Assembly: GCA_025360065.1 (NCBI GenBank) | Contig: JANYCX010000178.1 | Coordinates: 1 to 32,631, forward strand | Length of the DNA: 32,631 bases | Direction of reading: 5' to 3' | From: Acetobacteraceae bacterium | Lineage (GTDB): Bacteria; Pseudomonadota; Alphaproteobacteria; Acetobacterales; Acetobacteraceae | Shown here: positions 8,065 to 16,514 of the stretch, in pieces | Layout: every line of letters begins with the position of its first letter | Numbering within the stretch: position 1 is the first letter of the stretch | The notes under the pieces: model-generated | Seen by the model: the letters and a program-made list of their open reading frames with translations, nothing else | What the model was told of the DNA's origin: nothing | Database searches by the model: none | Translations under genes and position numbers: made by a program

Positions 8065-8091
8065 AAGCTTGACTTGCACAGTGTCAAGCTT
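8065..8091 (+). promoter_or_regulatory. Inverted repeat overlapping a possible rpmJ promoter
   Basis: AAGCTTGAC (8065-8073) and GTCAAGCTT (8083-8091) form a perfect nine-base inverted repeat ending 44 bases before rpmJ. The left arm contains TTGACT, a fair -35 box, but the region 16-17 bases further has only a weak -10 (TTTAGG or TAGGCA). It could be an operator over the rpmJ promoter or a weak hairpin behind the methyltransferase gene. Confidence 0.35.
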
Positions 8092-8135
8092 TAGGCAGCG
8101 CCCTCCATTCCACAGATCACCCTAGGTCGTTTGTC

Positions 8136-8261
8136 ATGAAGATCCGTAACAGCCTGAAGGCGGCCAAAATCCGCGACAAGAATTGCCGCGTCGTGCGCCG
8201 CCGTGGTCGCGTCTATGTGATCAACAAGAAGAACCCGCGCATGAAGTGCCGCCAGGGTTAA
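8136..8261 (+). CDS. rpmJ: 50S ribosomal protein L36
   Basis: This 41-residue basic protein ([17 protein letters not shown], then [18 protein letters not shown]) is the alphaproteobacterial form of ribosomal protein L36, a component of the large subunit. It has only two cysteines (Cys17 and Cys38) and lacks the complete CxxC...C...H zinc ribbon, so it is a zinc-independent form. The start is fixed by strong family conservation from the first Met. Copy 2 of the AT-rich hairpin repeat starts ten bases after the stop. The gene stands alone, as is usual for this form. Confidence 0.93.
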   Translation: MKIRNSLKAAKIRDKNCRVVRRRGRVYVINKKNPRMKCRQG

Positions 8262-8270
8262 AGGAAGCGT

Positions 8271-8403
8271 CTTCTTTTTGTGAACAAAAAGAAGCAAAAA
8301 AACTTCCTAACTCTGTTGCCGTTGGCGTGGTTTCGCCGCGAGGGCACGGCGAAGCTCTGAAATTGATAAAGTTTTTTTGTTTCTTTTTGTTCACAAAAAG
8401 AAC
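8271..8403. repeat. Inverted pair of AT-rich hairpin repeats (copies 2 and 3)
   Basis: Copy 2 (8271-8294) is CTTCTTTTTGT, GA, ACAAAAAGAAG. Compared with copies 1, 4 and 5, both outermost bases are swapped (G to C and C to G), so pairing is kept. Copy 3 lies on the opposite strand at 8380-8403 with one outer mismatch. The spacer contains TGTTGCCGTTGGCGTG (8314-8329), also found behind copy 5 at 26556. The unit fills the gap between rpmJ and glcD, so it may terminate rpmJ and perhaps insulate the glc operon. Confidence 0.8.
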
Positions 8404-8436
8404 ACGCTTCCTGCCCTAACTTGCGGGTGATGCGCG

Positions 8437-9873
8437 ATGATCGAACAACCAGAACCGCTGCACGACGTGCTCGCCCGCCGCGACAGCATTGTCGCTGGCT
8501 TGCGGCGCCTGTTGCCGGAAAGCGGCGTAATTGCCGAACCGCTGCGGTTAAAGCCGTACGAAACCGACGGCCTATCCGCCTATCGGCAGACCCCGATGGC
8601 AGTGGTGTTGCCCGAAACCACCGAACAGGTGGCCGCAATCATGGCCTTCTGTTCAAGTGAAGGCGTGCGCGTAGTGCCGCGCGGCGCGGGAACGTCTTTG
8701 TCGGGCGGCGCGCTGCCGATGGAAGATGCTGTGGTCGTTGGGCTGATGCGGATGAACCGCATCCTCGACATCGACTACGCCGATCGCTGCGCGGTGGTGC
8801 AGGCCGGCGTCACCAATATCGGCATCACCCAGGCGGTATCTGCCCGTCAGTTTTTCTACGCCCCCGATCCATCGAGCCAACTCGCCTGCATGATCGGCGG
8901 CAACGTCAACATGAATTCCGGTGGCGCGCATTGCCTGCGCTACGGGGTCACCGCCAACAATTTGCTCGGCCTCAAGATCGTGACTGTCGATGGCCAGATC
9001 GTCGATATTGGCGGCGCCCATCTCGATGCGGCCGGGCTCGACTGGCTTGGCCTGCTAACCGGCAGCGAGGGGCAATTGGCGATTGTGACCGAGGTCACGG
9101 TGCGGATTTTGCGCAGCCCCGAAGGCGCACGGGCGATGCTGGCGGCGTTCAAGTCCAACGAAATCGCCGGCGCCTGCGTCGACTCGATTATTTCATCCGG
9201 CATTATCCCGGTGGCGCTCGAATTCATGGACCGCCCGGCGATCCATGCCTGCGAGGCGTTCGCCCATGCCGGCTATCCGCTCGACGCGGAAGCGATGTTG
9301 ATCATCGAGGTCGAAGGCAGCGTTGCCGAACAGGATGATCTGCTCGGCCGGATTAGCGCAATTTGCGCCCGCCACGATCCGATAAGTCTGAAAGTCGCCG
9401 AAAGTGCGGAACAATCGGCGGCGATCTGGAAAGGCCGCAAGGGCGCGTTCGGCGCGGTCGGGCGGATTTCTCCCGATTATCTCTGCATGGACGGCACCAT
9501 CCCGACCAGCCAATTGCCCGCCGTGCTGCGCCGGATTGGCGAAATGAGCGCGAGTTACGGCCTGCAGGTCGCCAACATTTTCCATGCCGGGGACGGCAAT
9601 CTGCACCCGCTGATCATGTTCGACGCCAATGACCCAAGCAGTTTCCACAAAGCCGAGGCGTTCGGCGCCGACATCCTCAAGCTGTGCGTGGAGGTCGGCG
9701 GCTGCCTGACCGGCGAGCACGGCGTCGGCGTTGAAAAGCGCGATCTGATGGGGGTGCAGTTCACCGAGATCGAGTTGGACCAGCAGCGCCGTTTGAAATC
9801 GGCCTTCGATCCGGGCTGGCTATTAAATGCCAACAAGGTTTTCCCGCTAACGGCGGCGTTGCGCGCGGCATGA
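8437..9873 (+). CDS. glcD: Glycolate oxidase subunit GlcD (FAD-binding)
   Basis: GlcD is the flavin subunit of the glycolate oxidase complex, which converts glycolate to glyoxylate and delivers electrons to the respiratory chain. The 478-residue length is normal. The FAD-binding PP-loop is PRGAGTSLSGGALP (about residues 80-93). The C-terminal FAD-linked oxidase domain has HAGDGNLHPL and GGCLTGEHGVGVEKR. Start codon ATG 8437 fits family alignments, although its ribosome-binding site is weak. The stop overlaps the glcE start by four bases (ATGA), so the two are translationally coupled. Confidence 0.93.
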   Translation: MIEQPEPLHDVLARRDSIVAGLRRLLPESGVIAEPLRLKPYETDGLSAYRQTPMAVVLPETTEQVAAIMAFCSSEGVRVVPRGAGTSLSGGALPMEDAVVVGLMRMNRILDIDYADRCAVVQAGVTNIGITQAVSARQFFYAPDPSSQLACMIGGNVNMNSGGAHCLRYGVTANNLLGLKIVTVDGQIVDIGGAHLDAAGLDWLGLLTGSEGQLAIVTEVTVRILRSPEGARAMLAAFKSNEIAGACVDSIISSGIIPVALEFMDRPAIHACEAFAHAGYPLDAEAMLIIEVEGSVAEQDDLLGRISAICARHDPISLKVAESAEQSAAIWKGRKGAFGAVGRISPDYLCMDGTIPTSQLPAVLRRIGEMSASYGLQVANIFHAGDGNLHPLIMFDANDPSSFHKAEAFGADILKLCVEVGGCLTGEHGVGVEKRDLMGVQFTEIELDQQRRLKSAFDPGWLLNANKVFPLTAALRAA

Positions 9874-11054
9874 TCCCAACCGACGAGGCCGGCATCGTCG
9901 CCGCCATCCAACACGCTGCCGGCCCACTCGCCATTCAGGGCCATGGCAGCAAGCTTGCCATGCTGCGCCCGGTCCAGGCGGCCGCCACCTTGTCCACCGC
10001 CGGTCTCACCGGGGTCACTTTCTATTCGCCCAACGAATTGGTGATTTCCGCCCGGGCCGGCACGACGATTGCTGAATTGGCCATGGTGGTGGCCAAAAAT
10101 GGCCAGCATCTGATCGCCGAGCCGCCGGAACTCGGCGCGTTGCTGGGCAGCGATCAACCCGGCACCATCGGTGGCGCGGTCGCGGCCAATTTGTCCGGCC
10201 CGCGCCGGGTCGCCTGGGGCGCGATGCGCGACCATGTGATGGGGCTGCGCGCGGTTAATGGGCGCGGCGAAATCCTGCGCGCCGGCGGGCGGGTGCTGAA
10301 GAATGTCACCGGGCTTGATGTCTGCAAGCTGCTGTCTGGCAGCCACGGCACCCTCGCTGTCATCACCGAAGTGACGTTAAAGGTCCTGCCCGCCCCGGAA
10401 CGCCGTGCGACGTTGGTGTTGAAGGGGCAGCCCCCAGCCCACGCGGTCGCCGCTCTATCAGCCGCACTTGGCTCGCCCTACGCGGTGTCCGGTGCCGCCT
10501 GGCTGCCGGCCGATCTGGCCGCGCTTGTGCCGTCGCTTAGCTGGCTCGGCGGCAATGTCACTCTGGCGCGGCTCGAGGATTTTGCACCGTCGGTTGCTTA
10601 TCGTAGCGAAAGACTGCGCGCTGAATTGGCGGAATTCGGGGCCGTTGAAATGCTTGACGATGCGGCGAGCGCAGTGCTTTGGACCGATATCGGCAATGTG
10701 TCGCCGCTCGTTCACGCGCCGGGCGCGATCTGGAAAATCTCGGTCCGTCCATCGCAAGGCGCTGGAATTGTCGCCGCCATGCAGGCGATCGGTGCGACCT
10801 GCATGCTCGACTGGGGTGGCGGACTGGTCTGGGTTTCCGGCCCGGCGACTGCGGCTGCCCACCATGCGGTCGAAGCCGCCACACGCGCGGCGGGCGGCGT
10901 GTGGACCGTGATGCGTGCCCCCGATCCGTGGCGGAGTGCCGTCGCGGTGATCCCGCCGGGGCCGCCCGCGATGGCCGCGATTGGCGCGCGGGTCAAAGCC
11001 GCCTTCGATCCGCGCGGCATCCTCAACCCTGGCCGCATGGTCGCCGGAGCCTAG
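9870..11054 (+). CDS. glcE: Glycolate oxidase subunit GlcE (FAD-binding)
   Basis: GlcE is the second flavin-binding subunit of glycolate oxidase. The 394-residue product has a short FAD_binding_4 domain. Visible motifs are GLTGVTFYSPNELVISARAG near the N-terminus and PGTIGGAVAANLSGPRR near residue 100. VTGLDVCKLLSGSHGTLAVITEVTLKV follows at about residues 148-174. It ends with the family-typical FDPRGILNPGRM. The start overlaps the glcD stop (ATGA) and the glcF start follows the stop by two bases, so the three subunits are made together. Confidence 0.92.
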   Translation: MIPTDEAGIVAAIQHAAGPLAIQGHGSKLAMLRPVQAAATLSTAGLTGVTFYSPNELVISARAGTTIAELAMVVAKNGQHLIAEPPELGALLGSDQPGTIGGAVAANLSGPRRVAWGAMRDHVMGLRAVNGRGEILRAGGRVLKNVTGLDVCKLLSGSHGTLAVITEVTLKVLPAPERRATLVLKGQPPAHAVAALSAALGSPYAVSGAAWLPADLAALVPSLSWLGGNVTLARLEDFAPSVAYRSERLRAELAEFGAVEMLDDAASAVLWTDIGNVSPLVHAPGAIWKISVRPSQGAGIVAAMQAIGATCMLDWGGGLVWVSGPATAAAHHAVEAATRAAGGVWTVMRAPDPWRSAVAVIPPGPPAMAAIGARVKAAFDPRGILNPGRMVAGA

Positions 11055-11056
11055 CG

Positions 11057-12379
11057 ATGCAAACCAATTTCACCGCTGACCAACTGCGCGACCCCGACAC
11101 CGCGAGTTCCAACCAGATCCTGCGCACCTGCGTCCATTGCGGCTTTTGCACCGCCACCTGCCCGACCTTCCTGTTGTTGGGCGACGAACTCGATTCGCCG
11201 CGCGGGCGGATTTATTTGATCAAGGACATGCTCGAAAGTGGCCGTGATGCCACCGAGGAGGTGGTGCGCCATGTCGATCGCTGCCTGTCGTGCCTGTCCT
11301 GCATGACCACCTGCCCGTCGGGGGTGAACTACATGCATCTGGTGGATCACGCCCGCACCCATATCGAGGCGACGTATGTCCGCCCCTGGCATGATCGGGC
11401 GCTGCGCCGCGTGCTGGCAACGGTGTTGCCACGCCCGGGGCTGATGCGCATGGCGTTGTTGGCGGCCCGCCTCGCACGGCCCTTTGCCGGGCTGTTGCCC
11501 CGCGGCCCGCTGGTGTTCAAACGCCTGCATGCAATGCTGCGCATGACGCCGGCCAACCTGCCCGCCAATGCTGCCGTCGCGCCCCAGGTTTTCCGCCCAA
11601 TCGGCCCACGCCGGGGCCGGGTGGCACTGCTTGCCGGGTGTGCCCAGCAAGTCCTCGACCCCGCCATCAACGACGCCACCATCCGCCTGCTAACCCGGAT
11701 GGGGATCGAGGTTGTGGTCGCCAAGGGCGCCGGCTGCTGCGGCGCATTGGCCCACCACATGGGCAAGCACGACCCGGCAATGGACGCCGCCCGCGCCAAC
11801 ATCGCCGCCTGGTCCGGCGAACTGGACGGCGAGGGGCTGGATGCGATCATCGTCAACGCTTCGGGCTGCGGCACCACGGTCAAGGATTACGGCTTCATGT
11901 TCCGTGCCGAGCGTGGCGTCTGGCCCAAGCAAGCCGCGCGGATCGCCGAATTGGCGCTCGACATCAGCGAATACCTGCTGCGGATCGGCTACGCCGCGAG
12001 CCGCCCGGCGGCCGATCTGACCGTCGCCTATCATTCCGCCTGTTCCCTGCAGCACGGGCAAAAAATCACCGAGGCACCCAAGACCTTGCTGCGCCAGGCC
12101 GGCTTCAAGATTGTCGAACCCGCCGAGGCGCATATTTGCTGCGGTTCGGCCGGCACCTACAACATTCTGCAACCTGACATCGCCGACCAGTTGCGGGCGC
12201 GCAAACTTGGTAATCTGGCCGCCACCGGTGCCGATTTGATCGCCGCCGGCAATATCGGCTGCATGACCCAACTGGCGGGCGAGGCGTTGCCCATTGTCCA
12301 TACGGTTGAACTACTGGACTGGATGGCCGGTGGCCCGGCTCCCAAAAAGCTGAAAATGCCGGCGCTCGCGGCGGATTGA
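11057..12379 (+). CDS. glcF: Glycolate oxidase iron-sulfur subunit GlcF
   Basis: GlcF carries the two [4Fe-4S] clusters that move electrons out of the GlcDE flavins. The 440-residue product has the ferredoxin-type motifs CVHCGFCTATCP (Cys25, 28, 31, 35) and CLSCLSCMTTCP (Cys76, 79, 82, 86). Two CCG domains follow, marked by GCCGALAHHMGK and CCGSAGTYNI. The ATG at 11057 begins the family-typical MQTNF start, two bases after the glcE stop. A longer in-frame extension upstream is only overlap with glcE and is not used. Confidence 0.93.
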   Translation: MQTNFTADQLRDPDTASSNQILRTCVHCGFCTATCPTFLLLGDELDSPRGRIYLIKDMLESGRDATEEVVRHVDRCLSCLSCMTTCPSGVNYMHLVDHARTHIEATYVRPWHDRALRRVLATVLPRPGLMRMALLAARLARPFAGLLPRGPLVFKRLHAMLRMTPANLPANAAVAPQVFRPIGPRRGRVALLAGCAQQVLDPAINDATIRLLTRMGIEVVVAKGAGCCGALAHHMGKHDPAMDAARANIAAWSGELDGEGLDAIIVNASGCGTTVKDYGFMFRAERGVWPKQAARIAELALDISEYLLRIGYAASRPAADLTVAYHSACSLQHGQKITEAPKTLLRQAGFKIVEPAEAHICCGSAGTYNILQPDIADQLRARKLGNLAATGADLIAAGNIGCMTQLAGEALPIVHTVELLDWMAGGPAPKKLKMPALAAD

Positions 12380-12414
12380 CTTGCCGGCATCGCCGATGTG
12401 GACGAAATTGGCGC

Positions 12415-12966
12415 ATGCGCATCCTTCCGACGATTCTGGCAGCTTTTGTCCTGCTCCTGGCCGCCGGTCCGGCGCTCGGCCAGGGCCGCCCCGATATCGA
12501 TAATCTGCTCAACCAGCTCAAAGTCGCCCCCGATGAACAGGCGGCGCTGGTGCTGGAACGCCGCATCCGCGACGCCTGGATGAAATCCGGATCGCCATCC
12601 GCAATCGTGATGTTTCAACGCGGCATGCGCGACCTGGCGGCAAAAGACCTCGACCGCGCGCTCGATGCGTTCGATTCCGCCCTGGTGCTCGAACCTGACT
12701 GGATCGAAGGCTACCACCGCCGCGCCGTCGCGCGTTTCGAAGCCGGGAAATACGACCTGGCGCTCGAAGACATTCAGGAAGCCCTGACCCGCGAGCCGCG
12801 CCATTTCATCGTCCTGCAAAGCCTGTCGCGGATTGCCGAGGCCCGCAAGGATTGGAAAGGCGCGCTGGCGGCGTTCAAACGCTGCCTCGACGTGAACCCG
12901 AAGATGCCCGGTGGCACTGAACGGCTGGCGATGTTGCAAAAGAAAGTCTCAGGGGAAGCGCTATGA
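12415..12966 (+). CDS. Exported tetratricopeptide-repeat protein
   Basis: The 183-residue product starts with a classic Sec signal peptide (MRILPTILAAFVLLLAAGPALG), probably cut after ALG or nearby, so it should be periplasmic. From about residue 65 to 165 it contains tandem helical repeats of the TPR kind. Examples are AKDLDRALDAFDSALVLEP and AGKYDLALEDIQEALTREP, then KDWKGALAAFKRCLDVNP. TPRs bind other proteins, so a scaffold role is likely but the partner is unknown. It begins 35 bases after glcF and its stop overlaps the next start (ATGA), so it probably belongs to the glc transcript. Confidence 0.8.
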   Translation: MRILPTILAAFVLLLAAGPALGQGRPDIDNLLNQLKVAPDEQAALVLERRIRDAWMKSGSPSAIVMFQRGMRDLAAKDLDRALDAFDSALVLEPDWIEGYHRRAVARFEAGKYDLALEDIQEALTREPRHFIVLQSLSRIAEARKDWKGALAAFKRCLDVNPKMPGGTERLAMLQKKVSGEAL

Positions 12967-14003
12967 CGCCGGCCGCATTCGCACTCGCCCATGAAACCAC
13001 CTGGCCGCGCGATATTGGCGCGCATTTGCTGGCCGGCGCCTTCGAGCCGGCGCCGTGGAACGCGGTGCTGGGCCCGACTGCCGCACGGGGTGGACCGAAC
13101 GGGGTGCTGCTACATCGCGGCGCCCTGATTGCGCAATGGGGCGATACGCGCCAGATCGACATGACTTTCAGCGTGGCGAAATCCTATCTGGCGATCCTTA
13201 CCGGGGTGGCGCTGAGCGATGGCTTGATCCGCGATATTGATGAGCGGGTCGGCGTGACGGTTGATGATGGCGGCTTTGCCGGGGCGCATAATGGCGCAAT
13301 CACCTGGCGGCATTTGCTGACCCAGACTTCCGAATGGGAAGGCACCCTGTTCGACAAGCCCGACCAGATCGACCGCTATCGCAGCACCGCCAATGGCGGC
13401 GATGCGCTGGCCGGCCACAAAAAGGGCGATCCACGGCCGTTGCAGGCGCCCGGCAGCTACTGGGAATATAATGATGTCCGGGTGAACCGGCTGGCGCTGG
13501 CATTGCTGCGTCGCTTCGGACGATCGTTGCGCGATGTGTTCGCCGAACGGATCATGGCCCCGATTGGCGCCAGCGATGACTGGCGCTGGCTTGGCTATCG
13601 CAACTCGATCGTGTCGGTGGACGGCCGTCCGGTTGAAAGCGTTTCCGGCGGCGGGCATTGGGGCGGCGGGGTGTTCATCCATGCCGACGATCAAGCGCTG
13701 ATCGGCCAGTTGATGCTGGCGGACGGGGTGTGGAACGGCCGACGCCTGCTGCCGTCCGGTTGGGTCGCCGCCATGCGCACGCCTTGCCCGATCCGGCCGG
13801 ATTACGGGCTGCTGTGGTGGCTCAACACCGATCGCGGTTTCAAGCCGGCAGCAAGCCCAGAAAGCTATTTCGGCCTTGGCGCGGGCGGCAACATCACCTG
13901 GATCGATCCGGCGAATGACATTGTTGCTGTGTTGCGCTGGATTGATGTGGCGGCTTTGAATGACTGGATCGCAATGGCGCTGGCGGCGGTCAAGCAGAGC
14001 TGA
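12963..14003 (+). CDS. Serine hydrolase of the class C beta-lactamase / esterase fold
   Basis: The 346-residue protein has the SxxK motif of this fold, SVAK (Ser70, Lys73). A YND triad near residue 169 replaces the usual YxN, and a C-terminal GGHWGGG segment fits the HxG position. Relatives include esterases, D-aminopeptidases and 6-aminohexanoate hydrolases as well as beta-lactamases, so drug resistance should not be assumed. No signal peptide is present, which argues for a cytoplasmic esterase or amidase. It is coupled by ATGA to the TPR gene. Its 3' end overlaps the convergent methyltransferase gene by 14 bases. Confidence 0.82.
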   Translation: MTPAAFALAHETTWPRDIGAHLLAGAFEPAPWNAVLGPTAARGGPNGVLLHRGALIAQWGDTRQIDMTFSVAKSYLAILTGVALSDGLIRDIDERVGVTVDDGGFAGAHNGAITWRHLLTQTSEWEGTLFDKPDQIDRYRSTANGGDALAGHKKGDPRPLQAPGSYWEYNDVRVNRLALALLRRFGRSLRDVFAERIMAPIGASDDWRWLGYRNSIVSVDGRPVESVSGGGHWGGGVFIHADDQALIGQLMLADGVWNGRRLLPSGWVAAMRTPCPIRPDYGLLWWLNTDRGFKPAASPESYFGLGAGGNITWIDPANDIVAVLRWIDVAALNDWIAMALAAVKQS

Positions 14004-15540
14004 TCACGCCAAGCGCGCGCAGCAGCGGCACACGCTGAGCAATAAATTCGCCCAGGGCGCGTTCCAGCTCGGCGATATTTTCGTCGTCGGACATGATTTT
14101 CTCGCCGTTCTTGACGACCCGCTCCCCCAGCCGGGACATCAACTGCCAGACGTAGCGCGCCAACGCAGACGCGTCGCCAAGGCCCTGCTGCATCCCCAGC
14201 AGGCACATCTGCTGCACACGGAACACCGGGACCGCGCCGCCGATCACCGGGGAGGCGAGATAGGCAATCACGCTGTTGCCGACGGCGTTGTTGTCGATGA
14301 CGTGTTGATTGAAAGCGCGGCATTGGGCCACGGTTTCCGCGCTCGGGGTTTGGGCCGGACCAAGATGCCCGGCACCGGTCAGCAGTAGCAAAATCGCATG
14401 CAGTTTATCGACCGTCAGATGGGCGAGCCCCGGCACCGCGAGCAGCTGGTCGATTGATTTTGGCGCGTAGTTTTGCGCGGCCAAAGCGGCGATCAACGGG
14501 GCGAACACCGCGTCGGGGATGGTCGCGTCACTGAACGGGCCGGGGTTTTTGGCCGGTACGTCCTGCGCCGGGGTAAGCAGGATATAGGGTTGCGTCCGCA
14601 ATGCCGCCCAACGCCGCGCTGGTGACAGCCGCCTTGGGCCTTTGATGAAAATATCGCGCCGGAAGCCCTGATTGGTCAGGCAATCGCGGGTCGCCTCGCG
14701 CAGCACCGGATGGGAGATGGTGGCGAGCATTTGCAGGCCTTCCTGCGGCAGATTGATCGCATCAATATGGGTCAGCAGATAGGCCGAGGTGGCGTAGCTC
14801 AGCTTGGCCTGTTCCATGCGCGCGGCGAAATCGGCAAAGCCCATCACCCGCCAATCCGGCACGAAGTATTCGTGCGCGAGATAATCCCGCCCCTGCTCGG
14901 CCAGGCTTTGCAACTTGGCCTCAAGGCCCGGATTGGCACGAAAATAAACCGAGTTGGCGTCGATCAATGCGCGTGCAAAGCCCAGTGCGCCATCGATGCT
15001 GGCCGCCATCCCACCGGCGGCGCTGCCGGCAAGGTCGGCATGCAGTTTCATCAGATTGCGTAACGGCAGTAACGGCGCCATGCCGGGCAGGCAGTTGTAA
15101 CTGGCATAAACCATGCCGCCGACCCGCAGTTTGCGGCGGATCAGATCGATAACGATCTGGCCATCGACCTCGGAAATCCAGCTCCACACGCCATGCAGCG
15201 CGATAATATCGAAGTCCGGCAGATCGTCGCGCGTGGCGAAATCGGCGAAACTGTTATCGCACAGCATCGCCGGCGCCCCGGATGCGGCAATCAGCCCTTG
15301 GGCATGGGCGGTGTGGCTGGGGTTGTAGTCGGTGCCCCAGAATGTGCCTTCATTGGAGGCTGCGTGGATCGCGATCGCCACACCCTGGCCAAAGCCGAGT
15401 TCGAGGTAGCGCGTCGGCCCGTCTGGTGCTGGCGCAAAACCGGCATCAAGACAGGCCAGACGCAGGATCGGCGGGCAAAGCTCGCGATAATAGCCGAAGC
15501 TATAGGCGATTTCCGCGGGGTTGCTCGACATCCAGGTCAT
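13990..15540 (-). CDS. SAM-dependent methyltransferase with methyltransferase regulatory domain
   Basis: The N-terminal third of this 516-residue product is a class I methyltransferase: RYLELGFGQGVAIAIHA is motif I, GTDYNPSH follows, and FDIIALHGVWSWI is the later strand. The long remainder resembles the predicted methyltransferase regulatory domain (PF10119 type) found fused to such enzymes. Substrates are unknown. The ATG at 15540 is chosen because homologous sequence begins near SNPAEIAYSFGYYRELCP; longer frames upstream run into the crotonase gene. It starts 25 bases after the crotonase stop and probably shares its transcript. Confidence 0.78.
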   Translation of the reverse strand: MTWMSSNPAEIAYSFGYYRELCPPILRLACLDAGFAPAPDGPTRYLELGFGQGVAIAIHAASNEGTFWGTDYNPSHTAHAQGLIAASGAPAMLCDNSFADFATRDDLPDFDIIALHGVWSWISEVDGQIVIDLIRRKLRVGGMVYASYNCLPGMAPLLPLRNLMKLHADLAGSAAGGMAASIDGALGFARALIDANSVYFRANPGLEAKLQSLAEQGRDYLAHEYFVPDWRVMGFADFAARMEQAKLSYATSAYLLTHIDAINLPQEGLQMLATISHPVLREATRDCLTNQGFRRDIFIKGPRRLSPARRWAALRTQPYILLTPAQDVPAKNPGPFSDATIPDAVFAPLIAALAAQNYAPKSIDQLLAVPGLAHLTVDKLHAILLLLTGAGHLGPAQTPSAETVAQCRAFNQHVIDNNAVGNSVIAYLASPVIGGAVPVFRVQQMCLLGMQQGLGDASALARYVWQLMSRLGERVVKNGEKIMSDDENIAELERALGEFIAQRVPLLRALGVISSA

Positions 15541-15565
15541 GCAGTCACCTAATCCGGTTATCGCG

Positions 15566-16363
15566 CTATTCCCCGGTAAACACCGGGCGGCGCTTTTCAA
15601 CGAACGCGTTGGCAGCTTCGCGATGATCGTCGGTCGCATGGGCCAGCGCCTGCATTGCCGATGACAGTTCCAGCACCGTATCAAGCCGCGAATGCCGGCC
15701 TTCGACCAGCAACCGCTTGGTTAGCCGCACCGCTTGCGGCGGATTGACAGCAATGCGTTTGGCGAGTGCCACCGCCGTTGCCATCAATTCGTCATCGGGC
15801 ACCACCCGTGACACCAACCCACAGGCCAAAGCTTCCTCGGCGGTGAGCGGATCGCCGGTCAACGCCATCTCGGCGGCTTTCGAATACCCCACCACGCGCT
15901 GCAACAGCCACGCCCCGCCATCGCCGGGCACCAGCCCGACCTTGACAAAGCTTTCGGCGAAGCGCGCCGATTGGCCGGCGATGCGGATATCGCACATGCA
16001 GGTCAGGTCGCAGCCCGCGCCGATGGCCGGACCGTTTACCGCGGCAATGATCGGCACTTCGAGTTTCTCGAACGCCAACGGAATCCGCTGAATGCCGCGC
16101 TTGTAGTAGCTGGTGGTGTTGACCGGCCGGCGGCGGCGTTCCTCGGCACCCTCGGCCATGCGCTTGACGTTGCCGCCGGCGGAAAACGCGCTGCCATTGG
16201 CAGTCAGGATCGCGACGCGCACCGATCGGTCACCGTTCATCCGGTCACAGGCGGCAACCAGGCCTTCGATGATGTCATCGGAAATCGGGTTGCGTTGTTC
16301 GGGCAGGTTCAACGTCAGCGTGACGATGGCGCCGTCTTGCTGGTAGAGCAGGTCTTCGGACAT
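15566..16363 (-). CDS. Enoyl-CoA hydratase/isomerase (crotonase family)
   Basis: Crotonases hydrate, isomerise or cleave CoA thioesters. The 265-residue length is typical. The two oxyanion-hole segments are visible: FSAGGNVKRM (about residues 60-69) and the VNGPAIGAGCDLTCMCDIR stretch near residue 110. The AESFVKVGLVPGDGG segment near 140-154 supplies the acidic residues seen in hydratases (Glu at the start, Asp in PGDGG). AAGGAG-like ribosome-binding sequence precedes the ATG at 16363. With the two acyl-CoA dehydrogenases upstream it forms the second step of a beta-oxidation-like route. Confidence 0.88.
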   Translation of the reverse strand: MSEDLLYQQDGAIVTLTLNLPEQRNPISDDIIEGLVAACDRMNGDRSVRVAILTANGSAFSAGGNVKRMAEGAEERRRRPVNTTSYYKRGIQRIPLAFEKLEVPIIAAVNGPAIGAGCDLTCMCDIRIAGQSARFAESFVKVGLVPGDGGAWLLQRVVGYSKAAEMALTGDPLTAEEALACGLVSRVVPDDELMATAVALAKRIAVNPPQAVRLTKRLLVEGRHSRLDTVLELSSAMQALAHATDDHREAANAFVEKRRPVFTGE

Positions 16364-16388
16364 TCAGGAAGGCTCCTTGAAGGGAGGA

Positions 16389-16506
16389 GTTCTTTTTGTG
16401 AACAAAAAGAACCAAAAAAACTTTTTGATACTGGTGCACTGCTGCCGGTGCGGACTCCGAGACAAAGTCGGCGGTTCTTTCGTTTTGGTGTTGCCAAAAA
16501 AAGAAG
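16389..16506. repeat. AT-rich hairpin repeat, copy 4, with a diverged inverted partner
   Basis: Positions 16389-16431 are identical over 43 bases to copy 5 at 26512-26554: the GTTCTTTTTGT/ACAAAAAGAAC hairpin, an A-tract and CTTTTTGATAC. On the minus strand a related but diverged hairpin (CTTCTTTTTTTGG...CCAAAACGAAAGAA, 16506-16474) lies nine bases behind the stop of the acyl-CoA dehydrogenase. The arrangement repeats the inverted pair at 8271-8403. It separates the dehydrogenases from the crotonase and may split the operon. Confidence 0.75.
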
Positions 16507-16514
16507 TTTTGCCT

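Noticed and set aside
10679-11056. 126-residue N-terminal extension of glcF
   Set aside because: It overlaps glcE entirely and is low-quality sequence; the family start at 11057 lies two bases after the glcE stop.
12963-14003. Beta-lactamase conferring antibiotic resistance
   Set aside because: There is no signal peptide, the second motif is YND rather than a standard YxN, and the operon context is metabolic; serine hydrolase is the safer call.
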